The position numbers were made by a program, and so were the translations under genes. A DNA stretch of 64,000 nucleotides from Rhizobium ecuadorense (GTDB lineage: Bacteria > Pseudomonadota > Alphaproteobacteria > Rhizobiales > Rhizobiaceae). The notes under the pieces are model-generated. The model saw only the letters and a list, made by a program, of their open reading frames with translations. It was not told where the DNA came from and made no database searches. Numbering within the stretch: position 1 is the stretch's first letter; each line of letters opens with the position of its first letter. The stretch covers positions 29,831-93,830 of the forward strand of contig NZ_LFIO01000935.1 of the NCBI RefSeq assembly GCF_001187535.1, given 5' to 3'. Below are positions 32,650 through 42,348 of this stretch, piece after piece.

Positions 32650-32844
32650 ATGAACGACAAGACCGAAACCGGCCAGCAGAGCCGCAAAGAGGCAATCGAG
32701 GCACAGGCGAAACTGCGCCGCGAGCGCGCCGCCGAAAAACTCCGGGAAAATCTTTCAAGACGCAAACAGCAGGTGCGCGCCCGACGTTCCGGCCAGGCCG
32801 ATGAAACAAGTGGACTGCCCGCCGCAAAAATGGACGAATCGTAA
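32650..32844 (+). CDS. Small charged protein upstream of murA
   Basis: The 64-residue product is almost entirely Arg/Lys/Glu/Gln/Ala (EAIEAQAKLRRERAAEKLRE), a single long helix. Small proteins of this type precede murA in rhizobial genomes. It is 105 bases ahead of murA. The function is unknown; coding is likely from its regular helix-forming composition. Confidence 0.6.
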   Translation: MNDKTETGQQSRKEAIEAQAKLRRERAAEKLRENLSRRKQQVRARRSGQADETSGLPAAKMDES

Positions 32845-32949
32845 TGTTCCGTCCCGGACGAATTGAAGCCTCGCAAGAAATCCCCTAAACACCTCACCTT
32901 CTTTCAAGGCAGAACTTTCAGGAAAGGCGGGCGCGGCCCGTAAGCGCAC

Positions 32950-34242
32950 ATGGATCGTATCAGAATCGTCGGCGGTAATGAGCTGAATGGCATCATTCCG
33001 ATTTCCGGCGCCAAGAATGCCGCATTGCCGCTGATGATCGCCTCGCTTCTGACCAGCGATACGCTGACGCTCGAAAACGTGCCGCATCTGGCCGATGTCG
33101 AACTCCTGATGCGCATCCTCGGCAACCACGGCGTCGATGTTGCCGTCAACGGCCGCCGCGAGCGCCAGGAGGATTCCTACGCCCGCACGATCCATTTCAC
33201 CTGCCGCACCATCGTCGATACCACCGCTTCCTACGAACTGGTCTCGAAGATGCGCGCCTCCTTCTGGGTCATCGGCCCGCTCCTGGCGCGCGAAGGCCAT
33301 TGCCGCGTGTCGCTGCCGGGCGGCTGTGCCATCGGCACGCGCCCCGTCGATCTTTTCATCGACGGCCTGACGGCGCTCGGCGCCACCATGGAGATCGAAG
33401 CCGGTTATATCAACGCCAAGGCGCCGAAAGGCGGCCTGATCGGCGCGCGCTACACCTTCCCGAAGGTCTCGGTCGGCGCCACCCATGTGATGATGATGGC
33501 GGCAACGCTTGCCCGCGGCACGACGGTCATCGGCAACGCCGCCCGCGAGCCAGAGGTCGTCGATCTCGCCAACTGCCTGAACGCCATGGGCGCCAAGATC
33601 TCCGGCGCCGGCACCGCGACCATCACCATCGAAGGCGTCACCTCGCTCTCCGGCGCCCGCCACCGCGTGCTGCCGGATCGTATCGAGACCGGCACCTATG
33701 CCATGGCCGTCGCCATGGCCGGCGGTGACGTCGTGCTCGAAAATACCGATGTGGCGCTGCTCGACACCGCGCTGGAGACGCTGCGCCGCGCCGGCGCCGA
33801 GATCTCGTCGACCAACAACGGCATGCGCGTCAGGCGCAATGGCGCCGGCATCAAGCCGGTCGATATCGTCACCGATCCCTTCCCGGGTTTCCCCACAGAT
33901 CTGCAGGCGCAGTTCATGGCGCTGATGACCCGCTCCTCCGGCATCTCGCACGTCACCGAGACCATCTTCGAAAACCGCTTCATGCATGTGCAGGAGCTTG
34001 CCCGCCTCGGCGCCAGGATCACGCTCTCCGGCCAGACGGCGAAGATCGAGGGTGTCCAGCGGCTGCGCGGCGCGCCCGTCATGGCGACCGATCTGCGCGC
34101 TTCCGTTTCGCTCGTCATCGCCGGCCTTGCCGCCGAGGGTGAAACCACGGTCTCTCGCGTCTATCACCTCGATCGCGGTTTCGAGCGGCTCGAGGAAAAG
34201 CTGACCCGCTGCGGCGCAGTCGTCGAGCGCATCAGCGAGTAA
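32950..34242 (+). CDS. murA: UDP-N-acetylglucosamine 1-carboxyvinyltransferase
   Basis: The 430-residue enzyme catalyses the first committed step of peptidoglycan synthesis, transferring enolpyruvate from PEP to UDP-GlcNAc. Visible landmarks are the substrate-binding Lys in [10 protein letters not shown], the fosfomycin-target Cys in [14 protein letters not shown], and the C-terminal [17 protein letters not shown] with the Asp/Arg pair. Full family length is present. It is the first backbone gene right of tRNA-Thr. Confidence 0.97.
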   Translation: MDRIRIVGGNELNGIIPISGAKNAALPLMIASLLTSDTLTLENVPHLADVELLMRILGNHGVDVAVNGRRERQEDSYARTIHFTCRTIVDTTASYELVSKMRASFWVIGPLLAREGHCRVSLPGGCAIGTRPVDLFIDGLTALGATMEIEAGYINAKAPKGGLIGARYTFPKVSVGATHVMMMAATLARGTTVIGNAAREPEVVDLANCLNAMGAKISGAGTATITIEGVTSLSGARHRVLPDRIETGTYAMAVAMAGGDVVLENTDVALLDTALETLRRAGAEISSTNNGMRVRRNGAGIKPVDIVTDPFPGFPTDLQAQFMALMTRSSGISHVTETIFENRFMHVQELARLGARITLSGQTAKIEGVQRLRGAPVMATDLRASVSLVIAGLAAEGETTVSRVYHLDRGFERLEEKLTRCGAVVERISE

Positions 34243-34338
34243 GCAGCGCTCATCCCGGTTGCGTAATTGCCCGCAGCATCTTATTTCCCTTGTCTACGCA
34301 TCGCCATTCCGGCGGTGCCTGCTGGGGATTGAGCCTGA

Positions 34339-34770
34339 ATGACCGACCTGAAGCTTGTTGCGCTCGATGACGAGGACCTCGCGATCATTTCCGCGCATAT
34401 GCAGGACAGCGTCTTCAAGGTCGGTGATATCGACTGGTCGCCGCGCGACGCGCAGTTCGCCCTTGCCGTCAATCGTTTCGTCTGGGAAGGTGCCGAGCGC
34501 AAGCGCCGGGGTTTCGAGCGCCGTCGCGCCGCCCTGGTGTTCAAGCGGGTGCTGGCCGTGCGCTCGCTCGGCATCGATCGTGGCAAGCGGGACGAGGTAC
34601 TGTCGCTGCTGGCGTTGCGTTTCGAGCAGAAGGGCGAGGGGCCGGAGGGCACGATCGAGCTGTCGCTGTCCGGCACCGCCTCGATTGCGCTCGATGTCGA
34701 ATGCATCGAGGTGCAGCTCGCCGATATCGGCGGTGCCTGGGAGGCTTCGTCCAAGCCTCGTCACCGCTAA
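34339..34770 (+). CDS. DUF2948 family protein
   Basis: The 143-residue protein begins LKLVALDDEDLAIISAHMQD and contains DIDWSPRDAQFALAVNRFVWE and a basic RRRAALVFKRV segment, the DUF2948 pattern of alphaproteobacteria. It lies between murA and hisD, its usual location. The function is not known. Confidence 0.85.
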   Translation: MTDLKLVALDDEDLAIISAHMQDSVFKVGDIDWSPRDAQFALAVNRFVWEGAERKRRGFERRRAALVFKRVLAVRSLGIDRGKRDEVLSLLALRFEQKGEGPEGTIELSLSGTASIALDVECIEVQLADIGGAWEASSKPRHR

Positions 34771-34771
34771 T

Positions 34772-34818
34772 GCATGTCGCCCGGAAGTGTGCAGCGGTTC
34801 CGGGATAACGACATGCAT
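34772..34818. repeat. Rhizobial intergenic palindromic repeat, copy 1
   Basis: GCATGTCG at 34772 and CGACATGC near 34815 flank an AAGTGTGCAGCGGTT core. The same design (arm, AAGTG-GCAGCGGTTTT core, inverted arm, then AAAACA) recurs at 38407 and 55490. The arms differ but the core is shared. It lies between DUF2948 and hisD and could fold in mRNA. Confidence 0.6.
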
Positions 34819-34885
34819 AAAACAATGAGTGTTTGACGCTTGACGTTTGAACATCGCAGTTTCGAGTTGAGAAGGAATATCGGCC

Positions 34886-36184
34886 TTGGCAATCTGGCTG
34901 GATCAGGCATCGGAAGGTTTCGAGCAGCGTTTTGCCGCCTTTCTGACGACGAAGCGTGAAGTCTCCGAGGATGTGAACACAGTCGTTCGCGCCATCATCG
35001 ATGATGTCAGGGCCCGCGGCGATGTGGCGCTTGCCGAATATTCGCGGAAGTTCGACGGCATCGATTTCGCCGCCGTGCCGATGCGCGTCACGCCTGAGGA
35101 GTTCGACGCGGCCGTCGAGGCGGTGCCTGCGGAAGTGCTGGGGGCGTTGAAGCTTGCGGCGCTGCGCATCGAATCTCATCATCGCCGACAGCTGCCGAAG
35201 GACGATATCTACGAGGACGATCTCGGCGTCGGCCTCGGCTCGCGCTGGACGGCGATCGAAGCGGTCGGGCTCTACGTTCCGGGCGGCACCGCGAGCTATC
35301 CGAGCTCAGTGCTGATGAATGCCGTGCCGGCCAAGGTCGCCGGCGTCGATCGCATCGTCATCGCCGTTCCCGCCACCGGCGGGGCGGTCAATCCGGCGGT
35401 GCTTGCCGCCGCCAAGCTTGTCGGTGTCACCGAAGTCTATCGTGTCGGCGGCGCCCAGGCGATCGCCGCTCTTGCCTATGGCACCGAGACCATAGCCCCG
35501 GTCGCCAAGATCACCGGCCCCGGCAATGCCTATGTCGCTGCCGCCAAGCGCCATGTCTTCGGCACCGTCGGCATCGATATGATCGCCGGCCCTTCCGAAG
35601 TGCTGGTCATTGCCGACAAGGACAACAATCCGGATTGGATCGCCGCCGATCTCCTGGCGCAGGCCGAGCACGATGTCAGCGCCCAGGCGATCCTGATCAC
35701 CGATAATGCCGAATTCGGCAAGGCTGTGGAGCAGGCGGTCGAACGCCAGCTGAAGACGCTGAACCGCGCCGAGACGGCGGCAATAAGCTGGCGCGATTTC
35801 GGCGCGGTCATCCTGGTTTCCGATCTGCAGCAGGCCATTCCGCTGGCCAACCGTATCGCCGCCGAACATCTGGAGCTTGCCGTCGCCGATCCCGACCGGC
35901 TGCTTGACGGCATCCGCAATGCCGGCGCGATCTTCATCGGCGCCCATACGCCCGAGGTGATCGGCGATTATGTCGGCGGTTCGAACCATGTGCTGCCGAC
36001 GGCGCGTTCGGCGCGCTTCTCCTCCGGCCTTTCGGTGCTCGATTTCGTCAAGCGCACCTCGATCCTGCGGCTCGGGCCGGGCGAGTTGCGCACCCTCGGC
36101 CCGGCAGCGATTGCGCTCGCCGTCTCCGAAGGCCTCGATGCCCATGCGCGATCGGTCGCGATCCGCCTCAATCTCGAAAGGTGA
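34886..36184 (+). CDS. hisD: Histidinol dehydrogenase
   Basis: The 432-residue zinc enzyme performs the last two oxidations of histidine synthesis. Family motifs include [45 protein letters not shown], and the catalytic AAEHLEL (Glu-His), with GGSNHVLPT. The start is TTG at 34886 behind GAGAAGGAATAT. It is followed five bases later by the UPF0262 gene, its usual partner in rhizobia. Confidence 0.96.
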   Translation: MAIWLDQASEGFEQRFAAFLTTKREVSEDVNTVVRAIIDDVRARGDVALAEYSRKFDGIDFAAVPMRVTPEEFDAAVEAVPAEVLGALKLAALRIESHHRRQLPKDDIYEDDLGVGLGSRWTAIEAVGLYVPGGTASYPSSVLMNAVPAKVAGVDRIVIAVPATGGAVNPAVLAAAKLVGVTEVYRVGGAQAIAALAYGTETIAPVAKITGPGNAYVAAAKRHVFGTVGIDMIAGPSEVLVIADKDNNPDWIAADLLAQAEHDVSAQAILITDNAEFGKAVEQAVERQLKTLNRAETAAISWRDFGAVILVSDLQQAIPLANRIAAEHLELAVADPDRLLDGIRNAGAIFIGAHTPEVIGDYVGGSNHVLPTARSARFSSGLSVLDFVKRTSILRLGPGELRTLGPAAIALAVSEGLDAHARSVAIRLNLER

Positions 36185-36188
36185 GGGG

Positions 36189-36662
36189 ATGGCGGCGGGC
36201 GTTTTCCGGCTTTGCGACGTCGTCCTCGACGATACGATCGGCCGTTCGACGCCCGATGTCGAGCATGAGCGCGCCGTCGCCATCTTCGATCTGATCGAGG
36301 AGAACAGTTTTGCGCCGATCGGCCACGCCGGCGGGCCTTACCGGCTGAACATATCGCTGGTCGATTCCAAGCTGGTCTTCGCCATCACCACTGAGGAAGG
36401 CGGCAATGTCGCCACCCATATCCTGTCGCTCACCCCCTTCCGGCGGATCGTCAAGGATTACTTCATGATCTGCGAGAGCTATTACGAAGCGATCCGTTCG
36501 GCGACGCCAAGCCGCATCGAGGCGATCGACATGGGCCGGCGCGGCATCCACAATGAAGGTTCGCAGACGCTGAAGGACAGGTTGGCCGGCAAGATAGAGG
36601 TCGATTTCGACACCGCCCGGCGCCTGTTCACCCTGGTCTGCGTGCTCCACTGGCGCGGATGA
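36189..36662 (+). CDS. UPF0262 family protein
   Basis: The 157-residue product contains [20 protein letters not shown] near its start and [20 protein letters not shown], the UPF0262 signature conserved in alphaproteobacteria. It sits in the hisD operon and overlaps the phosphatase gene by four bases. The function is unknown. ATG 36189 with AGGTGAGGGG upstream is preferred over longer frames that overlap hisD. Confidence 0.88.
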   Translation: MAAGVFRLCDVVLDDTIGRSTPDVEHERAVAIFDLIEENSFAPIGHAGGPYRLNISLVDSKLVFAITTEEGGNVATHILSLTPFRRIVKDYFMICESYYEAIRSATPSRIEAIDMGRRGIHNEGSQTLKDRLAGKIEVDFDTARRLFTLVCVLHWRG

Positions 36663-37144
36663 CGGCAATGGATCGCGCCGCCGACATCGAGCAGGGGAAG
36701 AGACCGGGCGCCATCCTCTTCATGTGCGGGATGAATGCCATCCGTTCGCCGATGGCCGAAGCCATCGCCCGTAGCATTCTGCCGTCCAACACTTATATAA
36801 GGTCGGCCGGCGTTCGCGCCGGCGAGCGCGATCCCTTCGTCGATGTCGTGCTCGATGAGATCGGGCTTTCCCTCGGGCGCCGCCTGCCGCAGACTCTGGA
36901 AGAGCTCGAGGACGATTATTTCGATCTGATCATCACGCTGTCGCCGCCGGCCCATCACGCAGCCCTCGAGCTGACGCGCTCGAATGCGATCGATGTCGTC
37001 TACTGGCCGACCATGGATCCGACGGTTGTCAGCGGCACGCGCGAGCAGATTCTGGCGAGCTACCGTGAGGTCCGCGATCACCTCACCGGCCTCATCGAAA
37101 GCCGGCTGCTCAAACGAAATGGCATTGCCGCGCAATCGGCATGA
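36659..37144 (+). CDS. Low-molecular-weight phosphotyrosine phosphatase family protein
   Basis: The 161-residue protein has the CX5R phosphatase loop as [15 protein letters not shown] (Cys nucleophile, Arg), a Gly/Asp-rich middle ([15 protein letters not shown]), and an Asp general acid in WPTMDPT. This is the LMW-PTP/arsenate-reductase fold. It is coupled to UPF0262 by an ATGA overlap. Rhizobial genomes keep it between UPF0262 and infA. The physiological substrate is unknown. Confidence 0.85.
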   Translation: MTAMDRAADIEQGKRPGAILFMCGMNAIRSPMAEAIARSILPSNTYIRSAGVRAGERDPFVDVVLDEIGLSLGRRLPQTLEELEDDYFDLIITLSPPAHHAALELTRSNAIDVVYWPTMDPTVVSGTREQILASYREVRDHLTGLIESRLLKRNGIAAQSA

Positions 37145-37267
37145 AAACAAATAAAGGAAAGCCTGATCAACAAGGTTCACAAACCTTCGTTGATTGTGTA
37201 GTTTCCGCCCAAATTTTAAGGGCGCGCGCTGCGCTGCCTCTTCAACCCACAGGAAGAAAACCACTAT

Positions 37268-37486
37268 ATGCCGAAAGAAGAAGTCCTCGAATTCCCTGGA
37301 ATCGTCACCGAACTTCTGCCGAATGCGACGTTCCGCGTGAAGCTCGAAAACGAACATGAGATCATCGCCCATACCGCCGGCCGCATGCGCAAGAACCGCA
37401 TCCGCGTTCTTGCCGGCGACAAGGTGCTTGTGGAAATGACGCCCTACGATCTGACCAAGGGCCGCATCACCTACCGTTTCAAGTAA
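37268..37486 (+). CDS. infA: Translation initiation factor IF-1
   Basis: The 72-residue S1-like OB-fold protein contains [40 protein letters not shown] and [11 protein letters not shown], the full IF-1 signature. It binds the ribosomal A site during initiation. The 120-base upstream gap contains an AT-rich patch fit for a promoter. It is followed by maf. Confidence 0.97.
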   Translation: MPKEEVLEFPGIVTELLPNATFRVKLENEHEIIAHTAGRMRKNRIRVLAGDKVLVEMTPYDLTKGRITYRFK

Positions 37487-37541
37487 GCTTGTCCAAGGTC
37501 TTGCAAAGGGGTTCCCCCCGTCTGCCGATGGTCGAGGTTCC

Positions 37542-38162
37542 ATGGCGCTGAAATACAAGCTCATTCTGGCCTCGGGCTCGCCCCGCCGCGTCGACCTGCT
37601 CAACCAGGCCGGCATTGAACCATCGCGGCTGATGCCGATGGATATCGACGAGACGCCGAAGAAGTCGGAGCATCCGCGTTCGCTGGCGCGCCGGCTTTCG
37701 GCCGAGAAGGCGGAAGCCGCCCTTGCCGCCATCAAGGGCGATATCACCTGGAAGGGCAGCTATATCCTCTCCGCCGATACGGTGGTCGCCGTCGGCCGGC
37801 GCATTCTCGGCAAGGCCGAGTTCGCCGACGAGGCGTTGAGTTCGCTGCATCTTTTGTCGGGACGCAACCATCTCGTCTATACCGGCGTTTGCCTGGTGAC
37901 GCCGGATCGCAAGATCCGCCAGAAGATCGTCGAGACCAAGGTGCGCTTCAAGCGGCTCTCCGGTTTTGAGATCGAAAACTACCTGGCCTCCGGCCAGTGG
38001 CGCGGCAAGGCGGGCGCCTACGGCATCCAGGGGCTGGCCGGCACCTTCGTGCAGAAGATGGTCGGCTCCTACACCAATGTCGTCGGCCTGCCGCTGTATG
38101 AAACCATTGTACTTCTGACCGGCGAAGGCTTCGACGTGCATAGCCGGTGGCCGGAGGGCTGA
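37542..38162 (+). CDS. maf: Maf-like nucleotide pyrophosphatase
   Basis: The 206-residue protein has [19 protein letters not shown] at the N-terminus, [19 protein letters not shown] with the catalytic Asp, and [20 protein letters not shown], all hallmarks of Maf house-cleaning dNTP pyrophosphatases. Length is normal. It lies between infA and yacG in the conserved rhizobial order. Confidence 0.93.
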   Translation: MALKYKLILASGSPRRVDLLNQAGIEPSRLMPMDIDETPKKSEHPRSLARRLSAEKAEAALAAIKGDITWKGSYILSADTVVAVGRRILGKAEFADEALSSLHLLSGRNHLVYTGVCLVTPDRKIRQKIVETKVRFKRLSGFEIENYLASGQWRGKAGAYGIQGLAGTFVQKMVGSYTNVVGLPLYETIVLLTGEGFDVHSRWPEG

Positions 38163-38195
38163 AGCCCGCGGCTCCTGAACTAGGACGGACCGATC

Positions 38196-38408
38196 ATGCC
38201 CGAAGACAAGAAAGCCGCCGCCAAGGTCGAACCGCTGCGCAAGGCGCGCCCTTGCCCCGAATGCGGCAAACCCTCACACCGCGAACATTACCCCTTCTGC
38301 TCCAACCGCTGCCGCGAGGTCGATCTCTCCCGCTGGCTGACGGGCGCCTATGCCATTCCGGTTGCCGACGACGAGACGAAGGCCGAATATCCGGACGAGG
38401 AAAACTAG
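38196..38408 (+). CDS. yacG: DNA gyrase inhibitor/zinc-binding protein YacG
   Basis: The 70-residue protein binds one zinc through CPECGKP and [11 protein letters not shown], followed by [13 protein letters not shown], the YacG signature. YacG binds the GyrB C-terminal domain and inhibits gyrase. It is 33 bases after maf, and an acidic tail ends the protein. Confidence 0.92.
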   Translation: MPEDKKAAAKVEPLRKARPCPECGKPSHREHYPFCSNRCREVDLSRWLTGAYAIPVADDETKAEYPDEEN

Positions 38409-38475
38409 AGCAATTCCAGGAAAAGTGCGAAGCGGTTTTCCGTCCGGAATTGCGTAAAAACAAGAAGCTAGAGCG
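38407..38475. repeat. Rhizobial intergenic palindromic repeat, copy 2
   Basis: This copy has GCAATTCC/GGAATTGC arms, a GGAAAAGTGCGAAGCGGTTTT core, and the tail AAAACAAGAAGCTAGAGCG, matching the layout of copies at 34772 and 55490. A second smaller inverted repeat (AGAGCGGT with ACCGCTCT, to 38510) follows. It lies between yacG and the tRNA-Phe promoter. Confidence 0.65.
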
Positions 38476-38590
38476 GTACCGCGCTTCCATCAAAAGCTGC
38501 ACCGCTCTAGGGGATCACTTCGCGAACCTCTTATTTTTCCTCATGAATCCGCAAAACGCGCAAGACCGTCAAAAAAGAGTCATTTGACGC

Positions 38591-38618
38591 TTGCCATGGG
38601 CGAACAAGATGCTATAAC
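38591..38618 (+). promoter_or_regulatory. Promoter of tRNA-Phe
   Basis: TTGCCA at 38591-38596 and TATAAC at 38613-38618, 16 bases apart, form a good sigma-70 promoter about 70 bases ahead of the tRNA, followed by a GC-rich discriminator. Confidence 0.65.
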
Positions 38619-38689
38619 CCCGCTCGCTTCCGGGGCGCACCAAGGCCCCGCGGTTCTTTTTCTAAAGAAGATCCATCGGAAGCAGGTTA

Positions 38690-38765
38690 GCCCAGGTAGC
38701 TCAGTTGGTAGAGCAGCGGATTGAAAATCCGCGTGTCACTGGTTCGATTCCGGTCCTGGGCACCA
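38690..38765 (+). tRNA. tRNA-Phe (anticodon GAA)
   Basis: A 76-base cloverleaf with acceptor arms GCCCAGG/CCTGGGC, D-arm TAGCTCAGTTGGTAGAGC, anticodon stem GCGGA/TCCGC with loop TTGAAAA (GAA), T-arm CTGGTTCGATTCCGG, discriminator A and encoded CCA. It reads UUC/UUU. It ends the conserved backbone; degraded genes follow immediately, so it may be an island insertion point. Confidence 0.96.
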
Positions 38766-38876
38766 TTCTTTTTCTTTCAGTTCGTCAGGTCTGGCGCGTC
38801 GATCGGCAGAAAGCGATTTCTCTGCGGCCCCAAGATCAGCTGTCTGACTTCTCCGGGGTTCCGCATACACTCGGAA

Positions 38877-39241
38877 CTATTGGTGAGCGGGATGAGTGTG
38901 AAGCCGCTCATGCCAGACAAGCTTGTAGATCAGCTTCTCCGTCTCAAATGGTATCTCCCGACAGATTAATCCGTGCTGGGCTGCACGCGCTCCGCCAGGT
39001 CCATTCATGAAACCCTCTCGCACGCAGGTCAGCAGGTCGCTTCCCGCGACGATCCTCATGGCATCTGCAAGGTGATTGATGACCGCCGCGACCGTCCTTG
39101 TGCGCCCATGCGGGCTCCGCCGGCCGTCGACGACACCCCGGACGGAGTGAGCAGCACGTGCGACGCCGCGACGAACTGGTCCAGGTCCATCGTGTCCGCC
39201 ACTGCGTGCCCAGGGCGCATTACGCATAATGATCCGTCCAA
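38877..39241 (-). pseudogene. Frameshifted remnant of a LysR-family regulator (C-terminal part)
   Basis: Two minus-strand frames carry successive parts of a LysR effector-binding domain. The first (from about 39241) reads DLDQFVAASHVLLTPSGV. The second reads GRTRTVAAVINHLADAMRIV, then GSDLLTCVREGF and REIPFETEKLIYKLVWHERL, ending at HPAHQ before a TAG where families usually have Trp. No helix-turn-helix part remains. The frame change near 39120 and the nonsense codon mark it as decayed. It abuts a second gene remnant on the other strand. Confidence 0.7.
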
Positions 39242-39565
39242 AGCCCCTGAACATCAATGTCTCGCGGGAAGACGGAAGTCAGAAACTGGTGCTGGTCGAT
39301 GCGGGCGCCGGCACTCTATAAGGCCCCATACCGGCTTCCCCTGTGGGGCGATATCGTCCATGTCGCCGCAGTGCAGTTTGCCGACCCAACGGTCACGATC
39401 GGATACGATGTCGACCAGGCTGAGGCCGAACGCGAGAACTGGCGCGTCTTCGACGACGCAGCAAGGAACCGGAACATGATCGGCGGCGCGTACCTTCCCT
39501 TTCCGGGCCTCGGCCACGTGCGCGACAGCGGCGACAAGACCTGCGCCTATGTGCCGTTGAACTAG
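39229..39565 (+). pseudogene. Internally deleted remnant of an MBL-fold metallo-hydrolase
   Basis: One plus-strand frame (39229-39321) gives the start of the fold, KPLNINV followed by QKLVLVDAGAGTL, and then stops. A second frame (39257-39565) picks up with LPLWGDIVHVAAVQFADPTV, NMIGGAYLPFPGLGHV and ends YVPLN, the normal C-terminal part. The HxHxDH zinc motif that should lie between them is absent. The gene has lost its core by deletion and frameshift and cannot be functional. Confidence 0.7.
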
Positions 39566-39631
39566 CTGTCGACCTAAGCCCAGTCCTGCTTCCGGAGCGC
39601 TCGACTTGTCGAGGGATGGCCGAGCCAGGCG

Positions 39632-39665
39632 TTGACGAGGCACAAGGGAATGCGCTAACGTTAGC
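39632..39665 (+). promoter_or_regulatory. LacI-type operator and promoter of the FAH-family gene
   Basis: The perfect 12-bp palindrome GCTAACGTTAGC lies at 39654-39665, 17 bases before the start codon. TTGACG at 39632-39637 sits 17 bases upstream of CTAACG, so the operator overlaps the -10 position. The same element precedes five other transcription units of the island. Confidence 0.8.
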
Positions 39666-39682
39666 AAAAAAAGGAGGTCGAT

Positions 39683-40462
39683 ATGAAGATTGTGCGCTAC
39701 CAGTCCGCCGATGGCATACATTACGGGGTCGAAACCCAAGGCAGGGTCGAACGGATCGCCGGCGATCCCTTCAAGGCTATCGAGCGGACCGGCGAGGTGG
39801 ATCACCTGTCCAACGTCAGGCTGCTATGCCCGGTCGATCGACCCCGGATTTTTGGGGTTGCCTACAATTACCGAGAGCACACCAGTGAATCCGGAAAAGA
39901 GCAGCCGACGCTGCCGGTTCTGTTCATGAAACCCAGCACGGCAGCGAGCGGAAACGGAGATGCCATCGAATATCCGTGCGACGGTGAAATCGTGCATTAT
40001 GAAGCTGAGCTTGTCGCCATCATCGGCAAGGGCGGACGCCATATCGGTAAGGAAGATGCCCTGCAGCACGTCCTTGGCTACACATGCGGCAACGATATCA
40101 GCGATCGCATCATTCAACGCCAGGAAAGCAAGTTCGGCTGCCTTTTGGCAGGCAAGGGTTACGATACCTTTGCCCCGATGGGCCCGGCCATCATCACCGA
40201 TCTTGATCCGACCGATCTGGACGTCGTCCTTCGTCAAAACGGGACGGTCAAACAGTCGGGAAACACGCGAGATCTGGTCTACTCGGTGGCCGACATCGTT
40301 GCCTATCTCAGCCGTTTCATGACGCTTCTGCCGGGCGATGTGATCATGACCGGCACGCCGCCCGGCGTTGGCCCAATCCAGCCGGGCGACGAGCTCGAAG
40401 TCGAAATTCCCGGCATCGGCATCTTGAACAATCCTGTCGTCGCCGCCTCTCGCCAGGCCTAG
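39683..40462 (+). CDS. Fumarylacetoacetate hydrolase family protein
   Basis: The 259-residue protein has the FAH fold: a small N-terminal domain (VRYQSADGIHYGVETQGRVE) and a catalytic C-terminal domain with metal ligands in VHYEAELVAIIGKGGR and CGNDISDRIIQ, plus LLPGDVIMTGTPPGVGPI. Members hydrolyse or hydrate 2-oxo acids formed after ring cleavage. It is the first gene behind a LacI-type operator, with AAAGGAGGTCGAT as a strong ribosome site. The exact substrate is not predictable. Confidence 0.88.
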   Translation: MKIVRYQSADGIHYGVETQGRVERIAGDPFKAIERTGEVDHLSNVRLLCPVDRPRIFGVAYNYREHTSESGKEQPTLPVLFMKPSTAASGNGDAIEYPCDGEIVHYEAELVAIIGKGGRHIGKEDALQHVLGYTCGNDISDRIIQRQESKFGCLLAGKGYDTFAPMGPAIITDLDPTDLDVVLRQNGTVKQSGNTRDLVYSVADIVAYLSRFMTLLPGDVIMTGTPPGVGPIQPGDELEVEIPGIGILNNPVVAASRQA

Positions 40463-40485
40463 TTTTGCATGCGGAAAGATTTCGA

Positions 40486-40526
40486 TTGACCTCAGGTCTC
40501 GGAATGCTATTTATGCAAACGTTAGC
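40486..40526 (+). promoter_or_regulatory. LacI-type operator and promoter of the CMD-family gene
   Basis: TTGACC (40486-40491) and TATTTA (40508-40513) are 16 bases apart, and GCAAACGTTAGC (one mismatch to the consensus) lies at 40515-40526, over the transcription start. The gene begins at 40602. Confidence 0.75.
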
Positions 40527-40601
40527 ACTTGGCTGCGTTTGAGGCGTTTGCCTAGGCGATTTGGGCAAGTCGATTTACGACGGCAAACTAAGGGTGGAGA
40601 A

Positions 40602-41135
40602 ATGGCACGAGTAAGATATGTCTCGAATTCGGAGTTGGCCGAGACGGAGCCGGCGCTCAACGCGCGCCTGCTGAACGAAAGGAAAGTTCCAACGGGAAAC
40701 ATCTTCCTTGCGCTCGCCAATGCCCCGGCGATCCTCAACGACTTCCTGACTTACGCCAATGCCGTGCGTGCAGCCGATCTCAGTCCCAAGCTAAGAGAAA
40801 TGGCTATCCTTACCGTCGGCTATTGCACAAATTCCGAATACGAGGTGAGGCACCATCATTCTCATGGCCTCAAGGCCGGGCTGTCGGAGGAGCAATTTCA
40901 CGCGATACCGAACTTCGAAACTTCCGAGCTTTTTGACGAACAGGAAAAGGCCGTAATGGCGTTTGCCAAGGAGTCGACGCTCAACGTCGATGTTTCCGAT
41001 GAGGCATGGAAGGAGCTGGCGAGGTTTTTGACCGAAAAGCAGCTTGTCGAGCTCGCCATCAACGTTGCCTGGTATAACTCCGGTGTTCGTCTGATGGGCG
41101 CGCTGAAGATCGATCTCGAAGAGGGGTATCGATGA
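40602..41135 (+). CDS. Carboxymuconolactone decarboxylase family protein
   Basis: The 177-residue protein resembles the CMD/AhpD family: SPKLREMAILTVGYCTNSEY then EVRHHHSHGLKAGLS, with the Glu, one Cys and the His. The second Cys of the AhpD CxxC motif is Ser/Asn here, so a peroxidase role is unlikely and a decarboxylase or isomerase role is more likely. ATG 40602 follows GGTGGAGAA. It has its own LacI-type operator and is terminated by a strong bidirectional hairpin shared with the regulator gene. Confidence 0.8.
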   Translation: MARVRYVSNSELAETEPALNARLLNERKVPTGNIFLALANAPAILNDFLTYANAVRAADLSPKLREMAILTVGYCTNSEYEVRHHHSHGLKAGLSEEQFHAIPNFETSELFDEQEKAVMAFAKESTLNVDVSDEAWKELARFLTEKQLVELAINVAWYNSGVRLMGALKIDLEEGYR

Positions 41136-41261
41136 TGGATCGGTCAACGGGGCGCTTTTAACCTCGCTGGCTTGCCACATGATTTTGGCGGCGGCTCATC
41201 TTCGCAATCCGGAGCTATCAGCGTCTTGCCCTGGGCTGGCGGATGAATCACGGCCAAACAA

Positions 41262-41295
41262 GAGAGGTGCACGTTGCGTGAGACGTGCACCTCTC
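41262..41295. terminator. Bidirectional terminator between CMD gene and LacI-family gene
   Basis: GAGAGGTGCACGT (41262-41274) pairs perfectly with ACGTGCACCTCTC (41283-41295) around an 8-base loop. It lies between two convergent genes and should stop both transcripts. T-runs are short. Confidence 0.75.
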
Positions 41296-41320
41296 CGCTC
41301 TTGAGCAGGCGTTTACCGAC

Positions 41321-42322
41321 CTATGGAGCGCCGGTGCTGCCGCGAATGACCAGTTGGGGCGGGGAAATGAAGCTATAGGGCTTGCTGAGGTCGCCCTTGT
41401 TCTGCAGGTGGTGCAGGAACCAAAGCCCGCAGGCGGTCGCCAACTCCGAAACGGGCAACTGGACGGTCGTCAGTCCCGGACCCCACCACCGATATCCGAG
41501 CTCATCGCCAAATCCGACGACCGAAATATCTCGAGGAACGCTCAAGGCCTGGTCCTGGATTTCGTCAATGACTCCGGAGGTGTTTTGTACCGCACCGATC
41601 ACAAGCGCTGTCGGTCGATCCTTCAGGGAAAGCAGGCGGCGCACGGCTTCCCGTCCGAATTCGGGCGAGGAGGGCGCGCCCAGCTCCTCGTGAACGATGA
41701 TGGCTCGGCCGGAGCTTTTGACGGCGTCCCGAAAGCCCTGCACTCGCGCCGCGCCGGTGGGCAGTTCTTCCGTGCCGCCGATATAAGCGATCCGTTTGTG
41801 ACCTGCATTGATGATATGTTCAGTGCTCTCGTAAAGCGCCCGTCTGTCATCAATCCCAAACCATTGGTCGCCGAGCAGCGGTGCCTTTCGCAGCAATTGG
41901 ATATGAGGCGTCATCTTCAGGATCCGCGCAGAATCGGGATGAGGCTTGGCGCTCGGGACGAGAATGATCCCGGCGACGTTGACGCTTGTGAGTTCCTTGA
42001 TGTGACGAAGCTCGTGCATGCGGTCGTCGTCGGTTTCACACAAAGTCAGTTGGTAATTCGCCGATAGAAGGCAGCGCGAGAGAGCATGGGCGATCGTTGA
42101 ATAAAAGCTGTTCCTGATATCTGGAACGATCAGCCCGACGAGATTACTCTGAACGCCGCGCATCATCCGTGCGGCGCGATTGGCAACATACCCCGCCTGA
42201 GCTGCCGCTTCGTTCACCTTTCGCTTCATCTCGGCGCTGATGCGGCGATCGTCGGCAAGAGCGCGGCCGACGGTCGAGGGGGAAACTTGAAGTATCGCGG
42301 CTATGTCTTTAATTGTTACCAT
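41321..42322 (-). CDS. LacI-family transcriptional regulator of the catabolic island
   Basis: The 333-residue protein has the N-terminal LacI helix-turn-helix and hinge (TIKDIAAILQVSPSTVGRAL, ending ANRAARMMRG) and a periplasmic-binding-protein-like effector domain (LVGLIVPDIRNSFYSTI, IAYIGGTEELPTGAARVQG, RPTALVIGAVQNTSGV, DISVVGFGDELGYRWW). It is the best candidate to bind the seven GCTAACGTTAGC-type sites around it, including one 26 bases upstream of its own start. The effector is probably an intermediate or substrate of the island pathway. Confidence 0.9.
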   Translation of the reverse strand: MVTIKDIAAILQVSPSTVGRALADDRRISAEMKRKVNEAAAQAGYVANRAARMMRGVQSNLVGLIVPDIRNSFYSTIAHALSRCLLSANYQLTLCETDDDRMHELRHIKELTSVNVAGIILVPSAKPHPDSARILKMTPHIQLLRKAPLLGDQWFGIDDRRALYESTEHIINAGHKRIAYIGGTEELPTGAARVQGFRDAVKSSGRAIIVHEELGAPSSPEFGREAVRRLLSLKDRPTALVIGAVQNTSGVIDEIQDQALSVPRDISVVGFGDELGYRWWGPGLTTVQLPVSELATACGLWFLHHLQNKGDLSKPYSFISPPQLVIRGSTGAP

Positions 42323-42348
42323 TGTGCCTGGCTCGAATGATCGCTTTG

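Noticed and set aside
32755..34167. Minus-strand 470-codon frame
   Set aside because: Shadow of murA, which is certain from its catalytic motifs.
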